Position numbers and translations under genes: made by a program
DNA from: Chryseobacterium indicum
GTDB taxonomy: Bacteria > Bacteroidota > Bacteroidia > Flavobacteriales > Weeksellaceae
Direction: 5' to 3'
Length of the DNA: 64,000 bases
Assembly (NCBI RefSeq): GCF_021504595.1
Contig: NZ_JACSGT010000001.1
Coordinates: 2,418,001 to 2,482,000, forward strand
In this document: piece after piece, positions 51,825-60,334 of the stretch
How positions within the stretch are numbered: position 1 is the stretch's first letter
How the letters are laid out: every line of letters starts with the position of its first letter
The notes under the pieces: generated by a model
Told to the model about the DNA's origin: nothing
The model's input: only the letters and a program-made list of their open reading frames with translations
Databases searched by the model: none

Positions 51825-53036
51825 TCAGTTTTCATAAACAACGTATTTCTTTCTGATTTTCTCGAATTTTTCCAAATCCGACTTCCACGATGTTTTGATC
51901 TCCGAAGCTGATTTCCCGGCAACAATCTGTTTTCTCAACTCATCGGTTCCGGCTAAAGTATCAAACCACAAATTACTTCCTGTGGTTGGTTTCAGGAAAA
52001 AGTCCAAATCAGGATTATTATAGTTTTTGTACGCTTTTATTACCCATTCCAGATTCAGTTCTCTTAAATCTTTTCTATAATCTGAAAGGTTTTCGCCGTA
52101 GCACAATTTTCCGTTTAAGAAAGGATCTTTTGCTCCTGCACTTGGTTTCGGAGTAAACTGGTAAGGAAGATTTTTCGTCCATGGAGATCCGTAAATCTGA
52201 AACGGTAAATCTGTTCCTCTTCCCACAGAAACCTGTGTTCCCTCAAAAAAGCATAAACTTGGATACAAATTGATAGCTTTATCGTTGGGTAAATTTGGGG
52301 AGGGCTTATCTGAAATCTGATAGCGCAGCTTTTTATGATAGTTTTTCATGGGAATCAAAGTATATTTTGCCTGAACTCCGCTTTTCAGCCATTTTTCTCC
52401 ATTTACCATTTTTCCGTACTCTCCTATTGTTAATCCGTATACAACCGGAACTTCGTGCATTCCAACAAAACTTGTCCATTTTTTCTTTAAAACAGGACCG
52501 TCTGTGTAGCCGTCATGCGGATTGGGTCTGTCCAGAACAATCACTTCAATATTATTTTCAGCGGCTGCTTCCATAAGATAGGTCAGTGTTGAAATATAAG
52601 TGTAAAATCTAACACCAACATCCTGAATATCAAACACCAGAACATCCATCTCTTTCAGTTGTTCCGGAGTAGGTTTTTTGTTTTTACCATATAATGATAC
52701 GATGGGAATTCCGGTTTTCACGTCTACTCCGTTCTTTACCTTTTCTCCTGCATCTGCATCGCCTCTGAAACCATGTTCAGGCGCGAAGATCGATCGGATT
52801 CTGATCCCGTTTTTTACTAAAAAATCCACAACGTGTGTTTTATCGCTCCTCAGTCCGGTCTGATTGGTTACCACTCCTACAATTTTTCCTTTCAGCAATG
52901 GCAGATACAGCTCCGGCTGATCTGCTCCCGTTCTAAAATCTTTTTTATCTTGAGTCTGAGAATAATATTGATTGAATACTCCTAAAAAAATTAGGCAAAT
53001 AAGAAGTAAATTTTTAATTTTGAAATCTAAATTCAT
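51825..53036 (-). CDS. DUF1343 protein, NamZ-like exo-beta-N-acetylmuramidase
   Basis: 403 residues from the ATG at 53036 (MNLDFKIKNLLLICLIFLGVFNQYYSQ, a signal peptide); the longer upstream frame overlaps the divergent permease gene. The family core is complete: GKIVGVVTNQTGLRSDKTHVVDFL, FAPEHGFRGDADAGEKV, DVLVFDIQDVGVRFYTYIS and ERPNPHDG-like DRPNPHDGYTDGP. NamZ enzymes release N-acetylmuramic acid from peptidoglycan fragments. It acts in the periplasm and probably serves wall recycling. Its start lies 4 bp from the start of the divergent permease. Confidence 0.88.
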   Translation of the reverse strand: MNLDFKIKNLLLICLIFLGVFNQYYSQTQDKKDFRTGADQPELYLPLLKGKIVGVVTNQTGLRSDKTHVVDFLVKNGIRIRSIFAPEHGFRGDADAGEKVKNGVDVKTGIPIVSLYGKNKKPTPEQLKEMDVLVFDIQDVGVRFYTYISTLTYLMEAAAENNIEVIVLDRPNPHDGYTDGPVLKKKWTSFVGMHEVPVVYGLTIGEYGKMVNGEKWLKSGVQAKYTLIPMKNYHKKLRYQISDKPSPNLPNDKAINLYPSLCFFEGTQVSVGRGTDLPFQIYGSPWTKNLPYQFTPKPSAGAKDPFLNGKLCYGENLSDYRKDLRELNLEWVIKAYKNYNNPDLDFFLKPTTGSNLWFDTLAGTDELRKQIVAGKSASEIKTSWKSDLEKFEKIRKKYVVYEN

Positions 53037-53040
53037 AAGT

Positions 53041-54270
53041 TTGAAATTTCCTTTATATTTCTCGAAAAAAATAGCGTTTTCCAAAGATAACAAAAATAAC
53101 CTTTCGAGGGTTATCATCTTCATCGGCAGACTTTCTGTGGCATTGGGAATTATAGTTTCCCTCATTACGGTTTCCACAGGATTCGGTTCGAAGAAAGCCA
53201 TTAAGGAAAGACTTGCAGATTTCAGCGGACACATTACGGTAAGATCAACGAGATCAAACTCTTCCTACAACACTTCTGTTCTTGATAATCAGGGACTGAA
53301 TATCCAGAAAATAAAAGAGCTTCCGGATGTGGAAAGTGTGCAGAAATATGCTACAGTTACTGGAATCATGCGAAATGAGCACAATTTTGCCGGAATTATC
53401 TTCAAGGGAGTAGGAAAAGATTTCGACAGTCTTAGATTTAAAAAATTTCTGGTAGCCGGAACTTCTCCGAAAGTAACGGAAGTAGGCTATTATAACGGTG
53501 TTGCCATTTCCCAGAAAATTGCGAATGATCTTCATCTAAAAGTGAAAGACAGCATTGTAACAGTGTTTTCAAAAGCAGATCAAAAGCCTATCTACAGAAA
53601 ATTTGAAGTGGTAGGAATCTATAAAACCGACATCAAAATGATCGATGATCAGTTTGTTCTGGGAGGAATTAATCATGTAAGAAAAATTCAGGATATGAAG
53701 CCTGATGAAATGGGCGGACTGGATATCTTCTTTAAAAATGTAAATGATATAGACCGTGATTTCCCTGAGATTGAAAAACTGATCGGTTATAAAAATTATG
53801 CCGAAAAAGCTACTGAAAAATATCCTCAGATTACGGACTGGATCAGTATTTTTGATACGAATATTGCTCTGATTATCATCATCATGTTAATCGTTGTGGT
53901 TATTAATATCATTATGGTTCTTCTGATTCTGATTATTGAAAGAACCAATTCTATCGGTCTTTTGAAAACTTTAGGAGCCAGCAATTCACAGATCAGGGCT
54001 ACTTTTATCAATTATACTTTAATTATTATGATTCCGGGATTGCTGTACGGAAATGCGATTGGTCTCGGACTGCTTTTTATTCAGAAAGTTTTTGGAGTGA
54101 TTACCTTAAATCCGGAAAATTATTACGTAAGTACAGTTCCGGTAGATCTTAATCCGATTGCCATTATTTCAATTTCTGCCGGAATTCTGATTATTTCAGG
54201 GTTGGCTTTAATAATTCCGAGTTATCTGATCAGTAAGATTTCTCCGGTGAAGGCGATTAAGTATAATTAA
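53041..54270 (+). CDS. FtsX-like ABC transporter permease (LolC/E family)
   Basis: 409 residues from TTG at 53041 (MKFPLYFSKKIAFSKDN); no ATG is available near the N-terminus and an earlier TTG lies at 52972. A helix near 24-45 (VIIFIGRLSVALGIIVSLITV), a large extracytoplasmic domain (about 50-270) containing FSGHITVRS, and three helices at the end (about 280-305, 330-355, 375-400). The final domain has FtsX pattern (IGLLKTLGASNSQIRATF). This family moves lipoproteins or other substrates; the ATPase partner is not adjacent. The start sits 4 bp from the divergent NamZ-like gene. Confidence 0.87.
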   Translation: MKFPLYFSKKIAFSKDNKNNLSRVIIFIGRLSVALGIIVSLITVSTGFGSKKAIKERLADFSGHITVRSTRSNSSYNTSVLDNQGLNIQKIKELPDVESVQKYATVTGIMRNEHNFAGIIFKGVGKDFDSLRFKKFLVAGTSPKVTEVGYYNGVAISQKIANDLHLKVKDSIVTVFSKADQKPIYRKFEVVGIYKTDIKMIDDQFVLGGINHVRKIQDMKPDEMGGLDIFFKNVNDIDRDFPEIEKLIGYKNYAEKATEKYPQITDWISIFDTNIALIIIIMLIVVVINIIMVLLILIIERTNSIGLLKTLGASNSQIRATFINYTLIIMIPGLLYGNAIGLGLLFIQKVFGVITLNPENYYVSTVPVDLNPIAIISISAGILIISGLALIIPSYLISKISPVKAIKYN

Positions 54271-54809
54271 TAAAGTGAATGGTGAATTTTACTGCGTAAG
54301 TGAATGGTGAATTTTTTTAACACTGAATTTTTGTAAAGCCATTACATTGACTCTTTGACGATTCACAATTGACTTATAATCAAACTTTTCAAACCACCCG
54401 TCAAAAATTTCTCTGAAATTTTCGCCACCCCTCCAAAGGAGTGGAATTTTCTTTGTATATACTTCCTGTTTGAAATCCTGAATTCCTAGCCTCGATAGAA
54501 ACGACATCCTTTTTTGTTGCGGCTGGAGCATAAACTGAAGGTTTACGGACGTAGTTCAGGAAGCCGTAACAAAAAAGATACAGTGGATAGCGGGAATAAG
54601 CTCCTTATTGAGTTGGAGAGTATGAGAGTTGGAGAGGGTGAGCGTAAGAAGGTAAATAGAGTGAGAGGGTTTTGAGATTTTTTAGAGTTTGGGTTTGGAT
54701 TGGAAAGGTTGGTTTTGAGGGGTTGAAATTGGGAAAACAGTATTAATTATTCATTTTTAATTATTAATTATCTGAAAGCCGTATCTTTGCAACGCTTTAA
54801 AAGACATTT
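54271..54809. other. 539-bp gap before the cysteine synthase gene
   Basis: It contains two copies of AGTGAATGGTGAATTTT (54282-54298 and 54299-54315), the structured element at 54487-54604, and a purine-rich stretch (54605-54735) with GAGTTGGAGAG and GAGAGTTGGAGAG words. The cysteine synthase promoter has TATCTTTG at 54782-54789, with a weak upstream element. I see no open frame I would call. Confidence 0.55.
54487..54604. repeat. Structured intergenic element with a 15-bp stem
   Basis: It runs TAGCCTCGATAGAAACGACATCC, then stem arm TTTTTTGTTGCGGCT (54510-54524), an inner hairpin CTGAA/TTCAG (near 54535-54559), stem arm AGCCGTAACAAAAAA (54562-54576, pairing with one G-U), then GGATAGCGGGAATAAGCTCC. 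The ends and the stem give it the look of a dispersed non-coding element; I recall similar wording in other flavobacterial genomes, without having checked. Confidence 0.7.
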
Positions 54810-55793
54810 ATGAAATACGCAAACAACATCCTCGAAACCATCGGGAATACGCCTCTTGTAAAACTTAATAAAGTTTTGGGTGAAGATTTTCCGGCACTGG
54901 TTTTGGCAAAGGTGGAAACTTTCAATCCGGGGAACTCTGTGAAGGACAGAATGGCTCTGAAAATGATTGAAGATGCTGAAAAAGATGGAAGATTAAAACC
55001 CGGAGGAACGATTATCGAAGGAACATCCGGAAATACAGGAATGGGACTGGCTCTTGCCGCGATCATCAAAGGATACAAATGTATTTTTGTAACCAACTCT
55101 AAACAGTCTAAAGAAAAATGCGATATTCTTCGTGCTGTAGGAGCAGAAGTTATTGTCTGTCCGACAGATGTAAAACCTACCGATCCGCGTTCTTACTATT
55201 CTGTTTCCAAAAGGCTGGCTAAAGAAACGGAAAACGGATGGTATGTAAACCAATACGACAATTTATCCAACAGAGCCGCTCATTACGAGTCTACGGCGCC
55301 GGAAATCTGGGAACAGACAGAAGGAAAATTAACGCACTTCGTTGTAGGAGCCGGAACAGGAGGTACGATTACAGGCTGCGGAACATTTTTTAAGGAGAAA
55401 AATTCTGACATTAAAGTAATCGGAGTAGATACATATGGTTCGATCTTAAAAGAGATCCACGAAACGGGAGAAATCAACTTAGGAAATGCTTACACGTATA
55501 TTACAGAGGGAATTGGTGAAGATATTCTTCCTGAAAACTATGATATGTCGGTAATCGATCATTTTGAAAAAGTAACGGATAAGGACGGAGCAGTGTATGC
55601 AAGAAAACTGGCTAAAGAAGAAGGGATTTTCTGCGGATATTCTGCGGGAAGCGCAATTTCTGCTTTGGTACAGATGAAAGATCAGTTTACGAAAGACGAT
55701 GTGATTGTGGTTCTTCTTCACGATCATGGTTCAAGATACGTCGGAAAAATTTACAACGACGACTGGATGAAGGAAATGGGCTGGCTGGATTAA
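54810..55793 (+). CDS. Cysteine synthase family protein (OASS-type, PLP)
   Basis: 327 residues. PLP lysine K45 in NPGNSVKDRMAL, substrate loop EGTSGNTGMGLA, and the glycine-rich phosphate site GAGTGGTITG. It is a fold type II enzyme that makes cysteine from O-acetylserine and sulfide; the CysK and CysM forms and cystathionine beta-synthase share this plan. It is a single-gene unit with a bidirectional terminator on its 3' side and a TATCTTTG promoter 20 bp upstream. Confidence 0.9.
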   Translation: MKYANNILETIGNTPLVKLNKVLGEDFPALVLAKVETFNPGNSVKDRMALKMIEDAEKDGRLKPGGTIIEGTSGNTGMGLALAAIIKGYKCIFVTNSKQSKEKCDILRAVGAEVIVCPTDVKPTDPRSYYSVSKRLAKETENGWYVNQYDNLSNRAAHYESTAPEIWEQTEGKLTHFVVGAGTGGTITGCGTFFKEKNSDIKVIGVDTYGSILKEIHETGEINLGNAYTYITEGIGEDILPENYDMSVIDHFEKVTDKDGAVYARKLAKEEGIFCGYSAGSAISALVQMKDQFTKDDVIVVLLHDHGSRYVGKIYNDDWMKEMGWLD

Positions 55794-55814
55794 TCAGCTT
55801 TTCATGATAAAATA

Positions 55815-55845
55815 AAACTCAGAGTGTTTGGCTCTGAGTTTTTTA
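55815..55845. terminator. Bidirectional terminator after the cysteine synthase
   Basis: Stem AAACTCAGAG / CTCTGAGTTT (55815-55824, 55832-55841), loop TGTTTGG, A-rich before and T-run after. It serves the convergent YcxB operon as well. Confidence 0.88.
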
Positions 55846-56367
55846 TTTAGATAAAATATTTTTTAATGATTCCTTAAAAAAGATATAATCTTCTTCACTC
55901 ATTGCTTTTTTAGGAAACAAATAATTTTGAATGCCTGATTGTAAAAAAATATAATCATTTTTAGATTCTACTTTGGTAAACTCTTTCCATTGAATATAAT
56001 CTTCCTGATGATCTATATTTATAATTAAAAACATTTCTGTTAATTCTAACTGAAAAAAGGAGCTATTGTCTAGCGATTTTAAATATTTTGTAATCACTTT
56101 TTTCCATCTCACTACTGTAATAAAAGCAGCTAAAAGATAAAGAATACTTCCAAAAAAGACAAAATTCAGAAAATAATACATTCCAATATTGTCCAAGCTC
56201 ACTAAATTACCTAAATGTAAAACAGTTAAAATTACTCCAATAACAAGGGTGAAGATTGTTTTGTTTTTTGTTGTGGGCGAAAAAAACAGGCTGCCCTGAT
56301 TATCTTTGAAATATATTTCCTCAAAATCTGTCCTATTATATTTCAGTGGAATGATTCTCTCATTCAT
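55843..56367 (-). CDS. YcxB-like membrane protein, tandem copy 1
   Basis: 174 residues. An N-terminal stretch with RTDFEEIYFKDNQGSLFFSPTT is followed by two membrane helices (about 35-55, 63-87) and a soluble beta-rich C-terminal domain with YIQWKEFTKVESKNDYIFLQ, FPKKAMSEEDYIFFKESL. It is a paralogue of the gene just upstream (56379-56909), from which it is separated by 11 bp. The function is unknown; the pair is probably one operon. Confidence 0.72.
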   Translation of the reverse strand: MNERIIPLKYNRTDFEEIYFKDNQGSLFFSPTTKNKTIFTLVIGVILTVLHLGNLVSLDNIGMYYFLNFVFFGSILYLLAAFITVVRWKKVITKYLKSLDNSSFFQLELTEMFLIINIDHQEDYIQWKEFTKVESKNDYIFLQSGIQNYLFPKKAMSEEDYIFFKESLKNILSK

Positions 56368-56378
56368 AGAATATTATT

Positions 56379-56909
56379 TTAATCAGTCTTAATATTTTTC
56401 TTTAAAACCTGCTTCAGAAAGCTGTATTCCTTTTCGCTCATTGATTTTCTGGGAAACATATAGCTATATTTTCCTTCAACGGTAATGAATTCATTATTGT
56501 TGTCAAAATAAGTGAAATCTTTCCATTCGCTGGTTTCTTTTTCGCCATCGATATTTACGGTAAAGAAATTTTCATCAAACCGGATTTCGTAGATTTTACA
56601 GTTTTCAAGCTTACTCAGGTAATTATTCACCTGCTTTTTCCATCTCGAAACTTTGTTGATGCTTACAGAAAGAAAAACCGCACACAGCAAAAACAAAAAA
56701 CTTACAAAATATAAAATTCCCGCTTTTTCTTTGGTAAAATCATTTCTGAAAACAAAAACAATCAGTAAAATTATGGCAACTACAATCGTTGTAATTGTTT
56801 TTCCTCTGGTAGTCGATGAAAAAAACAAACTTCCCTGATTTCCGCTGAAATATATTTCTTCGAAGTCTTTCCTTTTAGGCTTTAAAACAATAACTTTTTC
56901 TTCAGTCAT
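56379..56909 (-). CDS. YcxB-like membrane protein, tandem copy 2
   Basis: 176 residues from the ATG at 56909 (MTEEKVIVLKPKRKDFEEIYF). The same plan as its neighbour: DFEEIYFSGNQGSLFFSSTT, two helices (about 35-52, 60-85), then the soluble domain with SEWKDFTYFDNNNEFITVEGKYSYMFPRKSMSEKEYSFL. The words NQGSLFFS.TT and W-K-[ED]-F-T, FP-K-[KR]-[AS]-MS are shared, so this is a tandem duplication that has diverged. Confidence 0.72.
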   Translation of the reverse strand: MTEEKVIVLKPKRKDFEEIYFSGNQGSLFFSSTTRGKTITTIVVAIILLIVFVFRNDFTKEKAGILYFVSFLFLLCAVFLSVSINKVSRWKKQVNNYLSKLENCKIYEIRFDENFFTVNIDGEKETSEWKDFTYFDNNNEFITVEGKYSYMFPRKSMSEKEYSFLKQVLKKNIKTD

Positions 56910-57029
56910 AAACAGTAATTTCTGATGCAAAGCTAAATGAAAAATTTAATTAAATGATGATCTCTTCATTGATCTCTTGTTTTTTCATAACTCCAATCAT
57001 CAATCATGATGCTTCAGCTATCAACTAAA

Positions 57030-57332
57030 TTACCCATCCTCATATTTATCTGCAATTGCCGAAAGTTTATTCATCAGTTCACGGTTCTTCTGTCTGAGAT
57101 CTTCCATTTTTTTCAGCATTTCATGGATCACTTCCAAACCCGGAAGATTGATTTCCAGATCATAATGCCAGTTGGTAAACCTCTCAAACGTGGGCAAATC
57201 TTCATACATCACATAACGGATTTCGTTTTCTGTATGAATATTGAGCAATCCTGAGTTCACCAGTTCATCAAAAAAAGTAATTTCTACGTTATATATTTTT
57301 ACGAGTTCTTCCCGCGATATTCTTTCACTCAT
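57030..57332 (-). CDS. Chaperone modulator CbpM-like protein
   Basis: 100 residues with a MerR-like N-terminal helix-turn-helix fold (SREELVKIYNVEITFFDELVNSGLL) and a coiled C-terminal part (EVIHEMLKKMEDLRQKNRELMNKL). It resembles CbpM, which in E. coli binds and inhibits the DnaJ-like protein CbpA. Its start is 3 bp after the stop of the DnaJ-like gene, the usual cbpA-cbpM pairing. Confidence 0.82.
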   Translation of the reverse strand: MSERISREELVKIYNVEITFFDELVNSGLLNIHTENEIRYVMYEDLPTFERFTNWHYDLEINLPGLEVIHEMLKKMEDLRQKNRELMNKLSAIADKYEDG

Positions 57333-57335
57333 GGC

Positions 57336-58256
57336 TTAGGAATTTTTAAGTTGTTCAAAAAGTTCTTTCTGCTTTTCAGTCAGGTTGGTTGGTAATTTCA
57401 CTTCATACGTCACAAAAAGATCACCAAATTCGCCCTCCTTCTTGTACACCGGAAAGCCTTTTCCTTTTAGTCTTACCGTTTTTCCGTTCTGTGTTTCAGG
57501 TTTTACTTTCAGATTTACACTTCCGTTCAGGGTGTTTACTTTTACGTCACCGCCTAAAACTGCGGTGTACAGATCAATTGAAACTTTAGATTTCAGATCA
57601 TCTCCGGTTCTTTCAAAATTCGGATCAGGAGTGATATTGAAAGTAATGTATAAATCTCCATTCGGACCGCCATTGAAACCTGGATTTCCGTGACCTTTTA
57701 ATTTAATCTGCTGACCGTCATACACTCCTGCAGGAATCGTAATTCTTACTTTTTTGCCATTGATATCAAAAGTCTGAGGATGTGTTGTTGCGGCATCTTT
57801 CAAGGTTAAAGTTAATTCTGCCTGAATATCCTGTCCTTTAAATTTTCCCGACGCACTTCCCCTTGAATTCCTTCCAAAACCTCCTCCTGCTCCGCCAAAC
57901 ATACTCTGGAAAAAATCTGAAAAATCTTCCCCATCACCAAAATCCGCTTCCGAAAATCCTCCTCCGAAGTTTCCTCCCTGATTTTGATACTGTCTTTGCT
58001 GCTGTTGCCGGGCTTTTTCATATTCTTCGCCATGCTTCCAGTGTTCTCCGTATTTATCGTACTTTGCACGGTTTTCGGGATTGCTCAGAACTTCATTGGC
58101 TTCATTCAGCTCTTTGAATTTTTTTTCGGCTTCCTTGTCATCAGGATTGAGATCGGGATGTAATTTTCTTGCGAGTTTCCGATATGCCTTTTTGATATCT
58201 TCCTGCGTTGCGCTCTTGTCTACGCCTAAAATTTTATAGTAATCTATATAAGCCAT
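57336..58256 (-). CDS. DnaJ-like co-chaperone (CbpA type)
   Basis: 306 residues. J-domain at 1-70 with the HPD motif in [30 protein letters not shown], a Gly/Phe-rich segment (about 85-135), then the C-terminal substrate-binding beta domains ([51 protein letters not shown]). The zinc-finger domain of DnaJ itself is absent, which makes it a CbpA type. It stimulates a DnaK partner. The CbpM-like gene follows after 3 bp. Confidence 0.92.
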   Translation of the reverse strand: MAYIDYYKILGVDKSATQEDIKKAYRKLARKLHPDLNPDDKEAEKKFKELNEANEVLSNPENRAKYDKYGEHWKHGEEYEKARQQQQRQYQNQGGNFGGGFSEADFGDGEDFSDFFQSMFGGAGGGFGRNSRGSASGKFKGQDIQAELTLTLKDAATTHPQTFDINGKKVRITIPAGVYDGQQIKLKGHGNPGFNGGPNGDLYITFNITPDPNFERTGDDLKSKVSIDLYTAVLGGDVKVNTLNGSVNLKVKPETQNGKTVRLKGKGFPVYKKEGEFGDLFVTYEVKLPTNLTEKQKELFEQLKNS

Positions 58257-58327
58257 AGAAACGATGTTTACTCAAATTTAAGGATTTTATGACTGAATTT
58301 TATATAACGGAATGTTAAAAATTAAGC

Positions 58328-58335
58328 TATCTTTG
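58328..58335 (+). promoter_or_regulatory. -7 box of the symporter gene
   Basis: TATCTTTG at 58328-58335, 15 bp before the ATG at 58351. The upstream TTG element is not clear. Because it lies inside the longer reading frame from 58312, it supports the later start. Confidence 0.5.
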
Positions 58336-58350
58336 GTTAAAAAGCAACGC

Positions 58351-59550
58351 ATGAAAGAAGTGTTGAAAAACTATTCGGGAATTTTACTTTTACTTTTGGG
58401 AATCATTGTCGGAAGCATCATCGGAATTGTTGCTCCCGATATTGTGGATTATATAAAACCTTTGGGAGATATCTTCCTGAACCTTCTGTTTGTAAGTGTT
58501 GTTCCTCTGGTTTTCTTTGCCGTTTCCAATTCTATTGCTTCACTGGAGCAACAGTCTAAGTTCGGAAAAATAATGATAACCATGGCTTTTACCTTTCTGT
58601 TCTTTATTTTAACTGCGGCAATTTTCACGATTTGTGCCGTTTATCTTTTTCCTGTTTCCGGAGTTTCGGGAAGTTCTGAAATTGTGGAGGAAGCGACGAG
58701 TAATGACAGTTGGGGAAACAGAATCGTAGGCTTTTTTACGGTGGGAGAATTTACACAGCTTTTTTCAAGACAAAATATGCTGGCTCTTTTAATTTTTGCT
58801 TTCATGACGGGATTTTCAGCCAGAAAAGCGGGAGAAAAAGGACAGGCTTTCCGCTCATTTATCGCTTCGGGCTATGAAGTGATGAAGGAACTGCTTCTAT
58901 TGATTATGAAAGTTGCCCCGATTGGTTTGGGCGCTTATTTTGCGTATCAGGTTGCCACTTTGGGACCTCAGCTTTTTGGATTTTATGCGAAACCTTTAGG
59001 GTTGTATTATATTGCAGGAGTAGTCTATTTTCTGGTCTTCTTTTCGCTCTATGCGTTTATGGCAAAAGGTCAGAACGGGGTTAAAAGTTTCTGGACGAAT
59101 GCTGTTTTCCCTACTTTAACCGCTTTGAGTACCTGCAGCAGCTTCGCCACAATGCCCGCCAATTTACAGGCAGCTTCAAAAATCGGAATTCCGAGCCAGA
59201 TTTCAAATATTGTAATCCCGATTGGAACAACTTTGCATAAAAACGGTTCTTCCATGTCGTCGATCATTAAGATTTATGTGGCATTCTTAATCATCGGAAG
59301 GGATTTTTTTGATCCTATGAATCTTCTTTTAGCTTTGGGAATTACTGTTTTTGTGAGCATTGTTGCGGGAGGAATTCCGAACGGAGGATATATTGGAGAA
59401 ATGCTGATGATTTCAGTATACAAATTACCACAGGAAGCAATTCCGGCAGTGATGATTATCGGAACTCTGGTTGATCCTTTGGCAACGGTTTTAAATGCGG
59501 TCGGACAATTGGTAGCTTCTATGTTTGTAAGTAGGTTTGTGAAAATTTGA
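58351..59550 (+). CDS. Dicarboxylate/amino acid:cation symporter (DAACS/SDF family)
   Basis: 399 residues from the ATG at 58351 (MKEVLKNYSGILLLLLG). About eight membrane helices plus two re-entrant loops. Family features: the Ser-rich TLTALSTCSSFATMPAN stretch (substrate hairpin 1), NIVIPIGTTLHKNGSSMSS, and the second hairpin with GGIPNGGYIGEMLM. It takes up glutamate, aspartate, succinate or similar with Na+ or H+. The substrate is not fixed. Confidence 0.92.
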   Translation: MKEVLKNYSGILLLLLGIIVGSIIGIVAPDIVDYIKPLGDIFLNLLFVSVVPLVFFAVSNSIASLEQQSKFGKIMITMAFTFLFFILTAAIFTICAVYLFPVSGVSGSSEIVEEATSNDSWGNRIVGFFTVGEFTQLFSRQNMLALLIFAFMTGFSARKAGEKGQAFRSFIASGYEVMKELLLLIMKVAPIGLGAYFAYQVATLGPQLFGFYAKPLGLYYIAGVVYFLVFFSLYAFMAKGQNGVKSFWTNAVFPTLTALSTCSSFATMPANLQAASKIGIPSQISNIVIPIGTTLHKNGSSMSSIIKIYVAFLIIGRDFFDPMNLLLALGITVFVSIVAGGIPNGGYIGEMLMISVYKLPQEAIPAVMIIGTLVDPLATVLNAVGQLVASMFVSRFVKI

Positions 59551-59595
59551 TTTTTTTTACCTAAGCACAAATTACACGAATATTTTTTCACGAAT

Positions 59596-59692
59596 TGCTC
59601 GAATAATATTTAACTTAAACATCTGCGTCATCTGCTAAATCTGCATGAGACTTTATATTTTTTATCTCGCAGATTGTGCCAATTGAGCAAAT
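59596..59692. repeat. ATCTGCGTCATCTGC-type intergenic repeat
   Basis: Between the convergent symporter and DUF779 genes. It contains ATTTTTTCACGAATTGC, ATCTGCGTCATCTGCTAAATC and CTCGCAGATTGTGCC. The wording is shared with 34857-34933 and, loosely, with CACGAATTACGCAAATGC near 38600. Non-coding. Confidence 0.5.
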
Positions 59693-59694
59693 TT

Positions 59695-60078
59695 TTATTC
59701 ACTGCGTTTCACCGGTTCTAAATTCTCCAGTTCTTCTGGCGTGAAAAGTCTGTAAATGACTTTAAATGTTTTTCCCAGAGGTGTTTCTAAGGAAAATCCG
59801 CCCGGTCCGAAGCCATCGACAACATCGAGTGTAAAATGTGAATATTTCCAGTATTCGAAGAGATCACGGTCGATCCAGAATTCATGATTGTTAATGGTTC
59901 CGATCATCGCATCATTCATTCTCGGATAAAATCCGCCTTTTTCAAAACACTGCGGCTGCGTTCCTTCACAGCAGCCTCCTGCCTGATAAAACATCAGGTC
60001 ACCATATTTTTTTTCCAGTTCCCAAATGACTTCCAAAGCTTTTTCTGTTGCTGAAAGTCTTGCTATTTTTGTTTGCAT
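59695..60078 (-). CDS. DUF779 protein
   Basis: 127 residues. A compact alpha/beta protein with FYQAGGCCEGTQPQCF (a conserved Cys cluster), WIDRDLFEYWKYSHFTLDVVDGFGPGGFSLETPLGKTFKVIYRLF. DUF779 genes are commonly found beside aldehyde dehydrogenase genes, as here (1.5 kb upstream on the same strand). It may be an accessory protein or a metal-binding enzyme; its function is unknown. Confidence 0.87.
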   Translation of the reverse strand: MQTKIARLSATEKALEVIWELEKKYGDLMFYQAGGCCEGTQPQCFEKGGFYPRMNDAMIGTINNHEFWIDRDLFEYWKYSHFTLDVVDGFGPGGFSLETPLGKTFKVIYRLFTPEELENLEPVKRSE

Positions 60079-60154
60079 TTTTCTTTATTTTTAGTGAATT
60101 AAAGGTCTACGAACACAGTTCAGAAGTGGAATGAAGAATCTTTATAAATAAGGT

Positions 60155-60185
60155 TTAGATTCTTCCTTCGTCAGAATGACAACAT
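60155..60185. repeat. GATTCTTCCTTCGTCAGAATGAC dispersed repeat
   Basis: This word (near 60160) is the complement of the one at 21836 and almost the same as that at 32930. It lies in the gap between adhP and DUF779 genes. The gap (256 bp) also carries GTTCAGAAGTGGAATGAAGAATC and is otherwise featureless until the terminator at 60293. Confidence 0.5.
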
Positions 60186-60292
60186 TTTCGGTATTTCTGA
60201 ATGCCATTATCTCTTCTTTGATCCATTCGCAAAAATCATGTTCTTAACGCCTCCGTTTCCTTCGTCATTATTTTTCTTTCATAAAGTTAAAA

Positions 60293-60323
60293 AGTTTCGG
60301 CGAAATTTCATTTCGCCGAAACT
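60293..60323 (-). terminator. Palindromic terminator of adhP (GTTTCGGCG family)
   Basis: Perfect 14-bp stem AGTTTCGGCGAAAT / ATTTCGCCGAAACT (60293-60306, 60310-60323) with a TTC loop, directly after the adhP stop. Its outer arm is the same as in the hairpin at 5736. Confidence 0.85.
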
Positions 60324-60334
60324 CTAAAATTTAT

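Noticed and set aside
52972-53040. Longer N-terminus for the FtsX permease
   Set aside because: It would overlap the signal peptide of the divergent NamZ-like gene and start with TTG as well; the later TTG gives the normal family N-terminus.
54289-54531. 80-codon minus-strand frame between the permease and cysteine synthase genes
   Set aside because: It runs through repeat material with no motif, no promoter and no homologous look.
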